A DNA stretch of 64,000 nucleotides from JBMDXB01 sp048594975 (GCA_048594975.1 JBMDXQ010000085.1:42716-106715); one strand, 5' to 3'; counted from the first letter of the stretch, positions 25,405 to 34,883 are shown. The notes: a model not told the origin generated them from the letters alone. Made by a program: numbers and translations.

Positions 25405-27138
25405 TCACACGCTCGTGGCCGGCTGCTGTCTCTGTTCACTGCCCGGTTCCTCGCGGCGTCGAGCGGCGTACCGCCACCGGACCCAGCCGATCAGCGCCAG
25501 TTCGATGAACAGAATGACGAGCGCGATCCTGATCATCGGGCCGACGGCGGATGGCACCACCTCCGGCTCCATGTAGAGCGAGTACCAGAGGGTGAGACCT
25601 CGCCGGTTGCCACGCTCGCGCGACCAGCCGTCCCAGACCGAGAAGGCGATGGGCATGAACTGTCCGGCGGTGAACGCCGCGCCCGACGGGCTGCGCAGAG
25701 GCCGCTTGAAGATGACCGCCCACTCTCCCTGGTCGTAGCTCGCGAGACCGGTGAGGTCCCCAGTGTCGTTCGCCGCGATATCCGCGCTTCCCCGTCCCGT
25801 GAACTGAAGGGGAGCGGGGCGTGCGAGATCGAAGAACCACAGGTCCACGGAGTTCTGCTGGTCACCGAAGATGAAGTAGGGCTTGCGCGCGCCGCTCGGC
25901 ACCTGCGAGGGGATCTGGATCGCCACCGCGTCGGAGAAATCGGACGGCGGGGCGGCCGGGGCGGCCGCCGGGTCCGCGAAGGGATCCTGCGCAAATGGAT
26001 CCTGCGCCTGGGCCGGGGCGGGTGCGGCTGCCGCTTCGCCCCAGACGCTCGCCTCGTCGCCGGCCGCGCCCGGAGCGGTTCCCTGCGGCTTCGCCGCCTC
26101 CTCCTCCGGCGGCACCGGCAGCGTCAGCCCGTTCTTTCCCGCTTTCTCCGCGGCCATGTCGTGCCATCGCACGAGCAACGCGATGGACTCGGCGTCGTAG
26201 ATGGCCTGAACGGTCACGGAGGTCGCGGGCGGATGGAACGAGCGGCCCGGCTCCATGATCTGCCCGACGATGGGGAAGCGGGCCACGGGCGCGGACTGGA
26301 AGTTCGCCGCCCCCTTCGCCAGATCGATCGGGTCCAGGACATGCCTGGCGATCACGAGGTTCGTGTAACCGGGCCCGTTGCTCCCCGAGAGCGAGACGAT
26401 GAAATCGGTGATCGCCCATCGCTGCTCGGGCGTCAGGCCCTCCAGGAACGACGGCATCGGCGTCCCGTTGAACCCCGTGCTCATTGTCCGGAAGATGTCC
26501 TCGCGGGACGATCCTCCCCGGAAGGTCCAGCGCTGCGACAGGTCGGCCGGCCGTATCGGGTAGCCCCAGTCGTCCTTCAGCGTCGGCGCCGATGGCCCGT
26601 CGCCCCGACCGAGCGTGCCGTGGCAGCGCACGCAGCCGCTCTCATCGTAGAGCTTCTTCCCCTGCTCGACGGTCTCGTTGGTCGCGTTCGGCGCGCTGGG
26701 GAGCGGCACCGGTGGGGGGACGTTCTCGGGGTTCGAGAAGTCGGGGAAGAACGTCTTGATGTAGTAGGCGAGATTCGACACGTCCTGGTCGGAAAGGCTG
26801 GGCCAGGCGGGCATGGAGGTGTAGGGCATCCCGCGTCTGATGATGTTCAGGAGATCCTGGTGAGTCGGGAGCGCTCCGTTGGGCGTCGAGCGGACCTTGA
26901 ACTTGCCGGTCGTGAAGTTGCGCGGCCTGGGGAGCAGGTGCGGTGCGGCATAGCCCTCGCCGTCCCCTTTCTCGCCGTGGCACTGCGCGCAGTACTTCAG
27001 GTAGAGCGCCTTCCCCGACTCCCGCTGCGCTTCGGTGCCGAGGTCGGGACCCTGCCCGCGCGCCACTCCCATCGTCGTGACAGACCACGCGGCGATGAGC
27101 ACCGCGACACAGCTGCGCGAGACCAGGCGAGCGGTCAT
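25405..27138 (-). CDS. Diheme cytochrome c fused to an ethylbenzene-dehydrogenase-type heme b domain
   Basis: 577 residues. A signal peptide is followed by two class I cytochrome c domains, with heme motifs CAQCH (50-54) and CVRCH (169-173) and Met-ligand candidates YTSMPAW and TPMPSF. An Ala/Pro linker splits a region from about 210 to 525 that resembles the EB_dh family, the heme b-binding gamma subunit of ethylbenzene dehydrogenase, DMSO-reductase-like enzymes and nitrite oxidoreductase. A C-terminal transmembrane helix (about 530-552) anchors it. No molybdenum subunit is encoded nearby. It is last in the act/cyd-like operon, overlapping the previous gene (ATGA at 27135-27138). Confidence 0.87.
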   Translation of the reverse strand: MTARLVSRSCVAVLIAAWSVTTMGVARGQGPDLGTEAQRESGKALYLKYCAQCHGEKGDGEGYAAPHLLPRPRNFTTGKFKVRSTPNGALPTHQDLLNIIRRGMPYTSMPAWPSLSDQDVSNLAYYIKTFFPDFSNPENVPPPVPLPSAPNATNETVEQGKKLYDESGCVRCHGTLGRGDGPSAPTLKDDWGYPIRPADLSQRWTFRGGSSREDIFRTMSTGFNGTPMPSFLEGLTPEQRWAITDFIVSLSGSNGPGYTNLVIARHVLDPIDLAKGAANFQSAPVARFPIVGQIMEPGRSFHPPATSVTVQAIYDAESIALLVRWHDMAAEKAGKNGLTLPVPPEEEAAKPQGTAPGAAGDEASVWGEAAAAPAPAQAQDPFAQDPFADPAAAPAAPPSDFSDAVAIQIPSQVPSGARKPYFIFGDQQNSVDLWFFDLARPAPLQFTGRGSADIAANDTGDLTGLASYDQGEWAVIFKRPLRSPSGAAFTAGQFMPIAFSVWDGWSRERGNRRGLTLWYSLYMEPEVVPSAVGPMIRIALVILFIELALIGWVRWRYAARRREEPGSEQRQQPATSV

Positions 27139-27953
27139 TGGTGCGCGACCGCTTCCCGGGCGCGAGGCTTCTGGCCGGTGAAATCGTAGAGGAAGAGGAT
27201 CGCGTCCCAGATCTCCTCCTCCTTCAGGAACTTCTCCCAGGCGGGCATGGCGGTGTCCCACGGGCCCCCTTCCTCGGGAAGCCCGGGCCCCCCCTTGGAG
27301 ATCCGCCAGAACAGGAACGTATCGCGGAGATTCGCGATCGTGGCGCCGTCGGCGAAGTTGGTCGGAATCGGATCCAGGCCGTGCACGAACATGCCATTGC
27401 CGGACAGGTCGTCGCCGTGGCAGAAGACGCAGTTCTGGTAGTAGACGCGGCGGCCGTTCTCGACGTGCCTGCGGTACTCCGTCGGATCCGATCCCTCGAG
27501 CGGCAGGTACGGGTTCTCGCCGGCGTCGAGGTCGATCTTCTTGTCGTGAACGGTGATGGCGGACGGGGATGCGGGATGGACCGTCCGCGAGAAGAACGGG
27601 GGCTGGACCGGGACGTTCATCTGGAAGTACACGTTCGCCGCCGCCAGCGCCGGAATGGCGACGACCGTCGCGCCGAGCAGCACCGTATACCGCCGGTCCG
27701 TCATGAACCGGACGAGCGGCCCGGCGACTTCCTCGCGGCGCGCCTCGCTGGAGGACACGTACGCCAGGATCGCTATCGTGGCGATTCCCATGTAGATCGA
27801 GATGACGGACGCGGGGATCGGGGCCGTGAACCCGAATCGGAGCAGGACGTAGATCCCCGCCCACCAGGCGAATGCCCAGATCAGCAGGTTGGCCCGGCGG
27901 AGGCGAAGGAGCCCGAACGCAGCGGCAACGGCAAGGACGACGGCGATCTTCAT
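27135..27953 (-). CDS. Membrane-bound monoheme cytochrome c with three N-terminal helices
   Basis: 272 residues: three transmembrane helices (about 5-20, 22-66 as a pair, and 90-110) and a periplasmic class I cytochrome c domain with CVFCH at 175-179; the downstream segment MPAWEKFLKEEEIWD is typical of cytochrome c, with Met as second ligand. Start and stop each overlap a neighbour by four bases. It would pass electrons within or away from the complex encoded by this operon. Confidence 0.88.
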   Translation of the reverse strand: MKIAVVLAVAAAFGLLRLRRANLLIWAFAWWAGIYVLLRFGFTAPIPASVISIYMGIATIAILAYVSSSEARREEVAGPLVRFMTDRRYTVLLGATVVAIPALAAANVYFQMNVPVQPPFFSRTVHPASPSAITVHDKKIDLDAGENPYLPLEGSDPTEYRRHVENGRRVYYQNCVFCHGDDLSGNGMFVHGLDPIPTNFADGATIANLRDTFLFWRISKGGPGLPEEGGPWDTAMPAWEKFLKEEEIWDAILFLYDFTGQKPRAREAVAHQ

Positions 27954-28492
27954 GGTTTCGGCGCGCCCTCCTTTTTGGGAGTGGTCGGAGCCGGCGCTAC
28001 GCCCGGCGCGCCGGCGAGATAACGATGGGCCGACTGGAGCGTCACCGTCGGCGTGCCGCCAAGCGTCTGCAGGTATGCGATCACGCAGAGGATCTCCTGA
28101 TCGGTGAGGCCGATCGGAGGCTTGTTGATGGGGGGCATCCCAGGGTTGAATCCCTCGACGATGTAGCTGTCGGGTTCGTACATCGATTGAGCGAGGTAAT
28201 CGATGTCGCTCAGGCCCGGGACGCGGCTGCCCGCCCGGGCGCCGATCCCGTCGAGGTCGGGAAACCGGAGCGCGCCGGACTTGCCGATCGTGTGGCAGGT
28301 CAGGCAGAGCCCCTTGCCCTCCATGATCCCGCGGCCGACCTTGACCATGTCGGCCGTGGACAGATCGCTGGCGAGGACGGTTTCCTGGGGAGGCAGCACC
28401 TCTTTCTGCGGCACCATCTGCCCGACATAGGTATAGAACGCGGTGGTCACCAGCACGAGAGCGCCGATCCGCGCCGTGTGCGGGATGGTCAT
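27950..28492 (-). CDS. Membrane-anchored monoheme cytochrome c
   Basis: 180 residues with an N-terminal anchor helix (about 8-26) and one heme motif, CLTCH at 63-67. The Met-ligand candidate is in GMPPINKPPIGLTDQEI, and EILCVIAYLQTLGG is the usual C-terminal helix. Start and stop both overlap neighbours (ATGA). The C-terminal tail is Pro/Lys-rich. Confidence 0.88.
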   Translation of the reverse strand: MTIPHTARIGALVLVTTAFYTYVGQMVPQKEVLPPQETVLASDLSTADMVKVGRGIMEGKGLCLTCHTIGKSGALRFPDLDGIGARAGSRVPGLSDIDYLAQSMYEPDSYIVEGFNPGMPPINKPPIGLTDQEILCVIAYLQTLGGTPTVTLQSAHRYLAGAPGVAPAPTTPKKEGAPKP

Positions 28493-30399
28493 GCGGTCCT
28501 CTCCGCCTCACTCACGTCGGTGAGCAGCGGCGTACTGCGCTCCTCAGGGCTGGGCCGCCGGTAGTCCGGCCGCTCGTGCAGGCTCGTGATCCAGAACACG
28601 AAGCCAATCAGGCCGAAGAACAAGAGCACGGTCACCGAGACGACCTGCGTCGCAAAGCCGAGCGTGGGCGTGAACGCGTCCGGCGAGGTGTCGCGGACGA
28701 CCCCGTAGACGTGCCAGTGCTGCCGGAGCCCGGACCGGACGTAGCCCATGAGCCCCATGAGCCAGGTGAACGTGACCGCGATGAAAATCAGCACGTATTG
28801 CGAGATCGCGGGGATCCTCCCCCAGCGGACCTCGCCGGTCTTCCGGGCGCCGCGGAAGAGGAAGATGTCGATGACGGTGATCGACACCATCGCGAGCAGA
28901 ACCGAGAGGACCTGCGGCACCGAGAGCCCGATCCGGACCGTCGCCTCGACGAAGTACCCGTAGACGCCGAGGAAGATGACGATCACTGCCGCGCCCGCGA
29001 AGATCGCGAGCTGCGCCGTATGGCCCATCTTCGCCCACGCCACCGTCGCGATCTTGCCCGTCCGGCGGTAGAGGAGGAAGCTCATGAAGGTGGTCAGGAT
29101 GAGGATGTTCACGGCGGTGTTCTTCGCCGACATCACGCCGAGGAACCCCAGGACCGGGTGCGACGACCCGCCCATCGCCCGGACTTCGGACACCGTCGCG
29201 ATGATCGATCGCGGGGTTGCCCAGACCGCGAAGCAGACCGCGATCCCGACGAGCAGGTACTTGATGAACCGCTGAACGGGCTGCGCGCCCTCGACCCGGC
29301 CCATGCCGAGCCAGAGGTAGTAGTTGGCCGCGAGGAAGAGATTCCCGATCAGCACGGCCTGGATGATGAAGAGCCAGGAGAAGGCGCCGCCCATCATCGT
29401 CAGCCCGAGCGTCTGCGAGTACGCGTAGATCTCTTTCGCGAGCCAGTAGCCGGCGAAGGGGAGCGGGAGGAACGCGAGGATGGCGACGAAGTTGCCGATG
29501 TACCCCATCCAGTCGTAGTGGGCGCGCTCCTCGTCGGTCTTCGCCTGCAGGAACTTGAACGCCGCGTAGGCGGCGGCCACCGATCCGCCGAAGGCGACGT
29601 TGGCAATGAGGCGATGGACGTTGATGGGCATCCAGGTGAAGTTGGTGACCGCCTCCATGACATCGAGCACGGCTCCCGAATCCGAGATGCCGCGCGGCGA
29701 CATCATGAACGTGAGCCAGGCGTTGGCGATGAACATGATCCCCGTCCCGACGACGTTCAGCCCGAGCCCCAGGCCCAGATGCACCAGTGGATGGAACTTC
29801 CCCCAGCCGTAGTAGTAGGCGTAGAGGAAGAAGGCCTCGAAGAAGAACAGCAGCACGTAGGGCAGAAACGTGGGGGAGAACACGCTCATCAGGTAGTTCG
29901 TGAACTTCGGATACAGGATGATGAGCATGAAGGTCAGGAAGGCGCCGAAGGTCGCGGTCAACGAGAACGAAACCGAGAGGAGCTTGGTGAACTCGTACGC
30001 GAGCCGGTCGTATCGCAGCTCGCCGGTCTTGTAGCCGATGACCTCGATGATGAACGCGAACATCGGGACCGCCAGGACGAAGGCCGCGAACAGCAGGTGG
30101 AGCTGCGCGACCGCCCAGACGGCCACCCGGCTCCCGACCATCGGGAATCTCCGGTATTCGGCCTCCTGGTAGGGCGTGGCGCGGGCCGTCCTCTCGGCGT
30201 CTGCCTGCTCGGCGGCGAGTCCCTCGGCGCGCGGCGTCGGATCGCCGGCGGCCGCCGGAGCCCGGTAGGGTGCCCGGTATTCGCGGCTGACCACCACCGA
30301 GACCATCTTCACCGTCGCGGCGAACATCACGATGGCCGCGACCGGGCCGAGCAGGATCAGCAGCTTGCGGTTCATCAGGCCGTTCATCAGCCCGTTCAT
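28489..30399 (-). CDS. CydA-like protein (cytochrome bd oxidase subunit I family), divergent
   Basis: 636 residues, longer than ordinary CydA (about 450-520), with about 12-13 helices including an extra N-terminal one. Heme-ligand candidates align with CydA: His101 (AQLHLLFAAF), Glu188 (FFFEAFFLYAYYYGWG) and His262 (MPINVHRLIANVAFGG). The Q-loop signature GRQPW appears as LRQHW (558-562) in RSGLRQHWHVYGVVRD. No subunit II (CydB) is adjacent. The reading frame begins with a small in-frame duplication (MNGLMNGLMN). It follows ActE and overlaps the next cytochrome gene. It may be a heme b quinol-oxidising or electron-transfer subunit rather than a terminal oxidase; that is inference. Confidence 0.85.
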   Translation of the reverse strand: MNGLMNGLMNRKLLILLGPVAAIVMFAATVKMVSVVVSREYRAPYRAPAAAGDPTPRAEGLAAEQADAERTARATPYQEAEYRRFPMVGSRVAVWAVAQLHLLFAAFVLAVPMFAFIIEVIGYKTGELRYDRLAYEFTKLLSVSFSLTATFGAFLTFMLIILYPKFTNYLMSVFSPTFLPYVLLFFFEAFFLYAYYYGWGKFHPLVHLGLGLGLNVVGTGIMFIANAWLTFMMSPRGISDSGAVLDVMEAVTNFTWMPINVHRLIANVAFGGSVAAAYAAFKFLQAKTDEERAHYDWMGYIGNFVAILAFLPLPFAGYWLAKEIYAYSQTLGLTMMGGAFSWLFIIQAVLIGNLFLAANYYLWLGMGRVEGAQPVQRFIKYLLVGIAVCFAVWATPRSIIATVSEVRAMGGSSHPVLGFLGVMSAKNTAVNILILTTFMSFLLYRRTGKIATVAWAKMGHTAQLAIFAGAAVIVIFLGVYGYFVEATVRIGLSVPQVLSVLLAMVSITVIDIFLFRGARKTGEVRWGRIPAISQYVLIFIAVTFTWLMGLMGYVRSGLRQHWHVYGVVRDTSPDAFTPTLGFATQVVSVTVLLFFGLIGFVFWITSLHERPDYRRPSPEERSTPLLTDVSEAERTA

Positions 30400-30412
30400 T
30401 GCGGCGCCCCCA

Positions 30413-31093
30413 TCATTTGAGGCCCTCCGCCTTCGCGCGCGTGCTGTCTGGCGCGCGCTCCGGCGAGACCTCGCCGAAGCCGCTTCGCGGTGGCGGCGGG
30501 GCGGAGACGCCCGAGGCGCTCGACGGCCGATTGCGCTGCAGCTCCCGCACGTGGGCGACGATCGCCCACCTGTCGGCGGGAGGGATCGGCCAGCGGTACC
30601 CGGCCATGAGCCCCTGCCCGTTGGTGATGACGTCGAAGATCTGCCCGTCCGGGTACTTCAGGACCTTCTCCTGGTGCATCGAGGCGGTGGGGACGTTGCC
30701 CCGCTGAAACAGGATCCCCTTGCCGTCCCCGCGGGCGTCGTGACACGGTTGACAGTAGATCCGGTAGCGCTCGCGCCCCCGCTCGACGAGCGCCGCGTCC
30801 ACGGTCACCGGAATCGTCGCGACGAACTGCCCGTCCGCTCCCTTTCCGGTGTGGAACGCCGCGTCCTCCTTCAGCCCGCCGATCGGCACCGTTCCGGGAA
30901 CGGGCTCTCGCATCGATGCGCCGTTCTGGAAGAAATTGCTGGCCGCCTGCGCGCGGGCCTTCGGCTGGTCGTCCATGCTCGGATTCAGATGGATCGGCGG
31001 GCGGCTCGAGGTGCAGCCGCGCGCGCAGCCGGTAAGGGCGACGAGAGACGCGAGCGCGAGCGCGCCCACCACGCCCCGGCAGCCCGCGATCAT
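30413..31093 (-). CDS. actE: ActE, monoheme cytochrome c lipoprotein of alternative complex III
   Basis: 226 residues. A signal sequence ends in the lipobox LTGC; the conserved start of the mature protein (MDDQPKARAQAASNFFQNGASMREP) is typical of ActE. One heme motif, CQPCH, lies in RYRIYCQPCHDARGDGKGI, and the Met-ligand candidate is in GQGLMAGYRWPIPPADRW. The start ATG 31093 overlaps the ActB stop (ATGA). It would carry electrons from ActB/ActA toward an acceptor. Confidence 0.92.
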   Translation of the reverse strand: MIAGCRGVVGALALASLVALTGCARGCTSSRPPIHLNPSMDDQPKARAQAASNFFQNGASMREPVPGTVPIGGLKEDAAFHTGKGADGQFVATIPVTVDAALVERGRERYRIYCQPCHDARGDGKGILFQRGNVPTASMHQEKVLKYPDGQIFDVITNGQGLMAGYRWPIPPADRWAIVAHVRELQRNRPSSASGVSAPPPPRSGFGEVSPERAPDSTRAKAEGLK

Positions 31094-34000
31094 GCGCCAG
31101 GCCTCCCTTCCTGCCCGCCGACCGCGTCGCGACGCCCGGCGACATGCCCGGGGCGTCCCGGGCTCGTCCAGGCGTGCGCGCCGTCGAGGGCCGGGTTCGG
31201 GTTGCGTACCTTGGCCAGGTAGGTCGTTCGCGGCCTGGTGTTCAGATCGTCGAGCAACGCGTAATTGCGGCGGTCCGCCTTCGCCTGTGCGACCCGGCTC
31301 GATCGGTCCCGAAGATCTCCGAATTCGATCGCCGAGGCGGGGCAGGCCTGCTGGCACGCCGTCCGGACGTCGCCGTCGCGAAGCTCACGCCCCGCGAGCT
31401 TCGCATCGATTCTCGCCCGGTTGATCCGCTGCGTGCAGTAGGTGCACTTCTCCATCACGCCCCTGGCGCGAACCGTGACGTCCGGGTTCATCGCCAGCCG
31501 GAGGATGTCGGGCGTGTCCTTGGTGAAGTTGAAGAAGTTGAAGCGGCGCACCTTGTAGGGGCAGTTGTTCGAGCAATAGCGGGTCCCGATGCAGCGGTTG
31601 TAGACCATCACGTTGAGGCCCTGGCCGTCGTGAACGGTCGCGGCCACCGGGCAGACCTGCTCGCACGGGGCGTCCTCGCAGTGCATGCAGGGAACCGGCT
31701 GGAACACGATCTCCGGAGTCCCCGAAGGCTCGCCGGAGAAGTACCGGTCCACCCGCAGCCAGTGCATCTCGCGGCCCTTCGCCACCTGGATCTTGCCGAC
31801 GACCGGCACGTTGTTCTCGCTCTGGCACGCCGTCATGCACGCGTTGCAGCCGATGCAGGCGTTCAGGTCGATCGTCATGCCCCACTGGTGGCCCTGGTCG
31901 TAGGCGTGCTCTTTCCAGAGCGAGAAGTGATGCGGGTCCTCCGGGAAGACGCCAAGCGCGCCCGGGACTCCTCCTCCCCCCTTCGGCGCGTGTGCGGAAC
32001 CTTCCGTCTGCGCGGATTCTGCCGCATGGGCGCCTTCGGCCGGTGCCGGCGGGGACGCCGCTGTCGATCGCAGCTCGGCGAGCGTGGATTCGTGGACGAG
32101 CGGGCGACCCTCCATGCTGCCGTGGTTCTGGGTCGCCGAGAGCGCGAACTTGCGTCCGAGCGTGGCGAGCGTGGCGCCGCCATCGAACCCGGGCGCCCTG
32201 GATGCTCGAAGCCTGAACGTGTCGAAGCCGACGCCGGTTCCAATCCGTCCCGCACGCTGACGACCGTAGCCAAGGGTCAGCGCCACTACGCCGTCCGCCA
32301 TCCCGGGGACGATCGAGACGGGAAGCTCCAGCGAGCGGCCGGCGTAATCGAGACGCACCAGGTCCTCGCTGGCCAGGCCGCGCGCCTCGGCGGTCATCGG
32401 GCTCACGAGCGCGGGGTTGTCCCACGTGAGCTTGGTGATGGCATCAGGAAGTTCCTGCAGCCAGGCGTCGTTCGCGAAGCGGCCGTCGTGAAGCGACGCG
32501 GACGGGAGGAACACGATTTCCAGGGCATCAGAAGATCCCGCATCGGCCGGTCTGGAACCGGCGGCGCCGGTTGCACCAATCAGCCGCGCGAGCTCCGCCA
32601 TCGGCTCCCCGGCGACATCGGGCGCGATTTCCGGAAGCTCGCTGCCCGACAGCAGCCCGTCATGCAGGACGCGGTTCCACCTGCCGTCGAACTCGGCCTC
32701 ACCGAGGATCGGTTTCCACGTGTCCCGCACGACGTCGTAGCCGGGACGATCCTTTCCCGATGCCATCAGCGCCAGCACTTCGACCGGCGTCCGCCCGCCA
32801 AACAACGGAAGGATCAGCGGCTGGACGACGCTGAGCGTGCCCCCAGCGGCGCGCGCGTCGCCCCAGGATTCGAGGTAGTGAGCGCGCGGGACGTGCCATT
32901 CCGCCCTGGACGATGTCTCGTCGACGCCGTGGCCGAGCGCGATGACGTGCGGGACCTTCGCCAGCGCCGACGCGAAGTCGAGATCGGCGGGAGCATCGAA
33001 CACCGGATTGCCCCCCAGGACCACGAGTGTCTGGACCGCGCCTCCGTTCATCGCCGAGACGAGCGAGGCCAGCGAGCTCGCGCTCGGAAGCGCCGCGTCC
33101 TTCGGCTCGTAGTAGCTGACGGTCGTGCCGGTGTTGCCGAGATACGAGTTCAGCGCGCACACCGCGGCGTGGACGGCGGCGGGCTGGCGCTCCCCCGCTA
33201 CGATCAACGCTGTCCCGCGGTTCGCGAGGAGGTCCTTCGCCAGCGCGTCGAGCCAGCGGGGATCGACGCCCGGGGCGCCCGCGCCCGCTGCGCTCGTCGG
33301 CCCGGGCGCGCCGAGGCGTGCCGCGAGAGCCGCGAGCAACGTCGCGATCTGCCGGCTCTCGAGACGGAGCCGATGATCGGCCATGGCTCCCGTCAGCGAG
33401 TAGACCCCTTCGACGGCGTAGAGCCGGTTCATCGTGCCGCCGGAGGCCCCCGCGCGCCTTCCCGCCGCGAACCCTCGCGCGTGGCGGATCATCTCCGGGT
33501 CGGTCAGCAGCGGGTCGGCGTCGAGACAGAGAATCACCGAGGCGCGGTCGAGGCGCAGCACGAGATCGAGGTCGCGTCCGGTGGCGAGCTTCAGCCCCGC
33601 GAGCCGGTTCTCGTCGCTGACGGCGTCGTAGGTCGCCCACTGCATGCGGGGATAGCGGCCCCGGAGCTCGGCAACCAGTCGCGACAGCGTGGGCGACGAG
33701 AACGAGTCGGACAGGATCGCGAGGCCGGCGCCGCCATTCGGCGAATGAGCAGCCGACCGCTGCCCCCAGGCTGCCACGAAATCGTTCCAGGACCTCCGTT
33801 CACCCTTCAGGGTGACCGATTGCGAGCGGTCGGGATCGTAGAGGCCGAGCACCGACGCCTGAATGCGCGAGCTCGAGGCGCCAAGCGTCGAGGGGTGCGA
33901 GGGGTTCCCTTCGATCTTGGTCGGCCGTCCTTCGTGGCTCTCGACGATCAGGCCGTAGGCGCTCCGGCGGAACGGCATGGTCGTGGCGTAGTAGCGCGGG

Positions 34001-34233
34001 ATCCCGGGGACGATCTCCTCGGGAGCGGTGACGTAGGGGACAATCTCTTCGACCGGCCGGCGACACCCTGCGAGCCCCGCGAGCGACAGCGAGGCGCCGA
34101 GGAGCATCATCATGTCGCGCCGGGTCACCCCCTCGGGCAGCTCCGAGGCGCCCTCCGGGAACTCCCGCTCGGCCGCGTCGCGAAACTCTGGATGTTGTTC
34201 GAGCCGCGCGAGACTTCGCCAGTAGGTTTTCAC
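31090..34233 (-). CDS. actB: ActB, second copy: Mo-oxidoreductase-like and Fe-S fused subunit
   Basis: 1047 residues, full length. A Tat motif (RRDMMMLL, Arg38-39) is followed by a lipobox-like LAGC (Cys57). Residues to about 720 form the molybdopterin-oxidoreductase-like domain without an obvious cofactor set. The C-terminal part from about 770 has four Fe-S cluster motifs, starting CIGCNACMTAC, then CMHCEDAPCEQVC, CIGTRYCSNNC and CTYC. The start is a GTG within the ActA stop (GTGA at 34230-34233). In normal ACIII operons actC follows; here ActE and the CydA-like gene do instead. Confidence 0.94.
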   Translation of the reverse strand: MKTYWRSLARLEQHPEFRDAAEREFPEGASELPEGVTRRDMMMLLGASLSLAGLAGCRRPVEEIVPYVTAPEEIVPGIPRYYATTMPFRRSAYGLIVESHEGRPTKIEGNPSHPSTLGASSSRIQASVLGLYDPDRSQSVTLKGERRSWNDFVAAWGQRSAAHSPNGGAGLAILSDSFSSPTLSRLVAELRGRYPRMQWATYDAVSDENRLAGLKLATGRDLDLVLRLDRASVILCLDADPLLTDPEMIRHARGFAAGRRAGASGGTMNRLYAVEGVYSLTGAMADHRLRLESRQIATLLAALAARLGAPGPTSAAGAGAPGVDPRWLDALAKDLLANRGTALIVAGERQPAAVHAAVCALNSYLGNTGTTVSYYEPKDAALPSASSLASLVSAMNGGAVQTLVVLGGNPVFDAPADLDFASALAKVPHVIALGHGVDETSSRAEWHVPRAHYLESWGDARAAGGTLSVVQPLILPLFGGRTPVEVLALMASGKDRPGYDVVRDTWKPILGEAEFDGRWNRVLHDGLLSGSELPEIAPDVAGEPMAELARLIGATGAAGSRPADAGSSDALEIVFLPSASLHDGRFANDAWLQELPDAITKLTWDNPALVSPMTAEARGLASEDLVRLDYAGRSLELPVSIVPGMADGVVALTLGYGRQRAGRIGTGVGFDTFRLRASRAPGFDGGATLATLGRKFALSATQNHGSMEGRPLVHESTLAELRSTAASPPAPAEGAHAAESAQTEGSAHAPKGGGGVPGALGVFPEDPHHFSLWKEHAYDQGHQWGMTIDLNACIGCNACMTACQSENNVPVVGKIQVAKGREMHWLRVDRYFSGEPSGTPEIVFQPVPCMHCEDAPCEQVCPVAATVHDGQGLNVMVYNRCIGTRYCSNNCPYKVRRFNFFNFTKDTPDILRLAMNPDVTVRARGVMEKCTYCTQRINRARIDAKLAGRELRDGDVRTACQQACPASAIEFGDLRDRSSRVAQAKADRRNYALLDDLNTRPRTTYLAKVRNPNPALDGAHAWTSPGRPGHVAGRRDAVGGQEGRPGA

Positions 34234-34877
34234 CGGTGGCACCCCGAGCAGTCGGTCGGCGGATTCACCGGTCGTTCGCCGGCGAGCTGCGCCGCGAGCA
34301 CCGCGACGTCCCGGGGAGGCGTCCATTTCATGTTGGTGACCTCCGAGACCGGGCGCCGGTAGGGAGCGGGGTTGCGGTGGCACTCCAGACACCAGCTCAT
34401 GCTGAGCGGCGTCATCTGCGTGACCGTCTCCATCTCGTCGACGCGGCCGTGGCAGGTGACGCAGCCGATTCCAGCCCTGACGTGCGCGTTGTGGGCGAAA
34501 TACGCGTACTCGGGAAGCTTGTGGACCCGCACCCAGCGCATCGGCCGGCCGCTGGCGGCGCTGTCCCGGATTGGTGAGAGCGCCGCGCTGTCCCTCTTCA
34601 CCGTCTGATGGCAGTTCATGCAGGTCCTGGTGGGCGGGACGTTGGCCACGGGAGAGAGCTCGACCGAGGCGTGACAGTACCGGCAATCGAGACCAAGCTC
34701 GCCGACGTGAAGCCTGTGGCTATACGGGACTGGCTGAACGGGACGGTACCCCACGTCGGTGTACCACGGGGAGAAGTAATACCAGACGCCCACGATCGCG
34801 AGCGCCGGACCGAGAGTGCCGGCGAGGGCGGCCACGATCGGGAGCTTGTTCCACCACGGGGGAAAGATCTGGGCCAA
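34230..34877 (-). CDS. actA: ActA, pentaheme cytochrome c, second copy
   Basis: 215 residues with one N-terminal helix and five heme motifs in order: CRYCH, CMNCH, CVTCH, CLECH and CSGCH. It starts at TTG 34877; the codon two upstream is a TAG stop, so no earlier start is possible. The Shine-Dalgarno sequence GGGAG lies within a strong stem-loop (34884-34926). It is the first gene of a seven-gene operon running to 25405 in which nearly every junction is a four-base overlap. Confidence 0.94.
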   Translation of the reverse strand: MAQIFPPWWNKLPIVAALAGTLGPALAIVGVWYYFSPWYTDVGYRPVQPVPYSHRLHVGELGLDCRYCHASVELSPVANVPPTRTCMNCHQTVKRDSAALSPIRDSAASGRPMRWVRVHKLPEYAYFAHNAHVRAGIGCVTCHGRVDEMETVTQMTPLSMSWCLECHRNPAPYRRPVSEVTNMKWTPPRDVAVLAAQLAGERPVNPPTDCSGCHR

Positions 34878-34883
34878 TGACTA

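Noticed and set aside
23176..27189. 1337-codon open frame on the plus strand
   Set aside because: It is antisense to the Usp, EB_dh-fusion and part of the cytochrome genes, with Arg/Ala-rich low-complexity sequence and no family motif; a GC-driven shadow.
31144..34362. 1072-codon open frame on the plus strand
   Set aside because: Antisense to ActB, whose homology is clear on the other strand; Arg/His-rich shadow frame.
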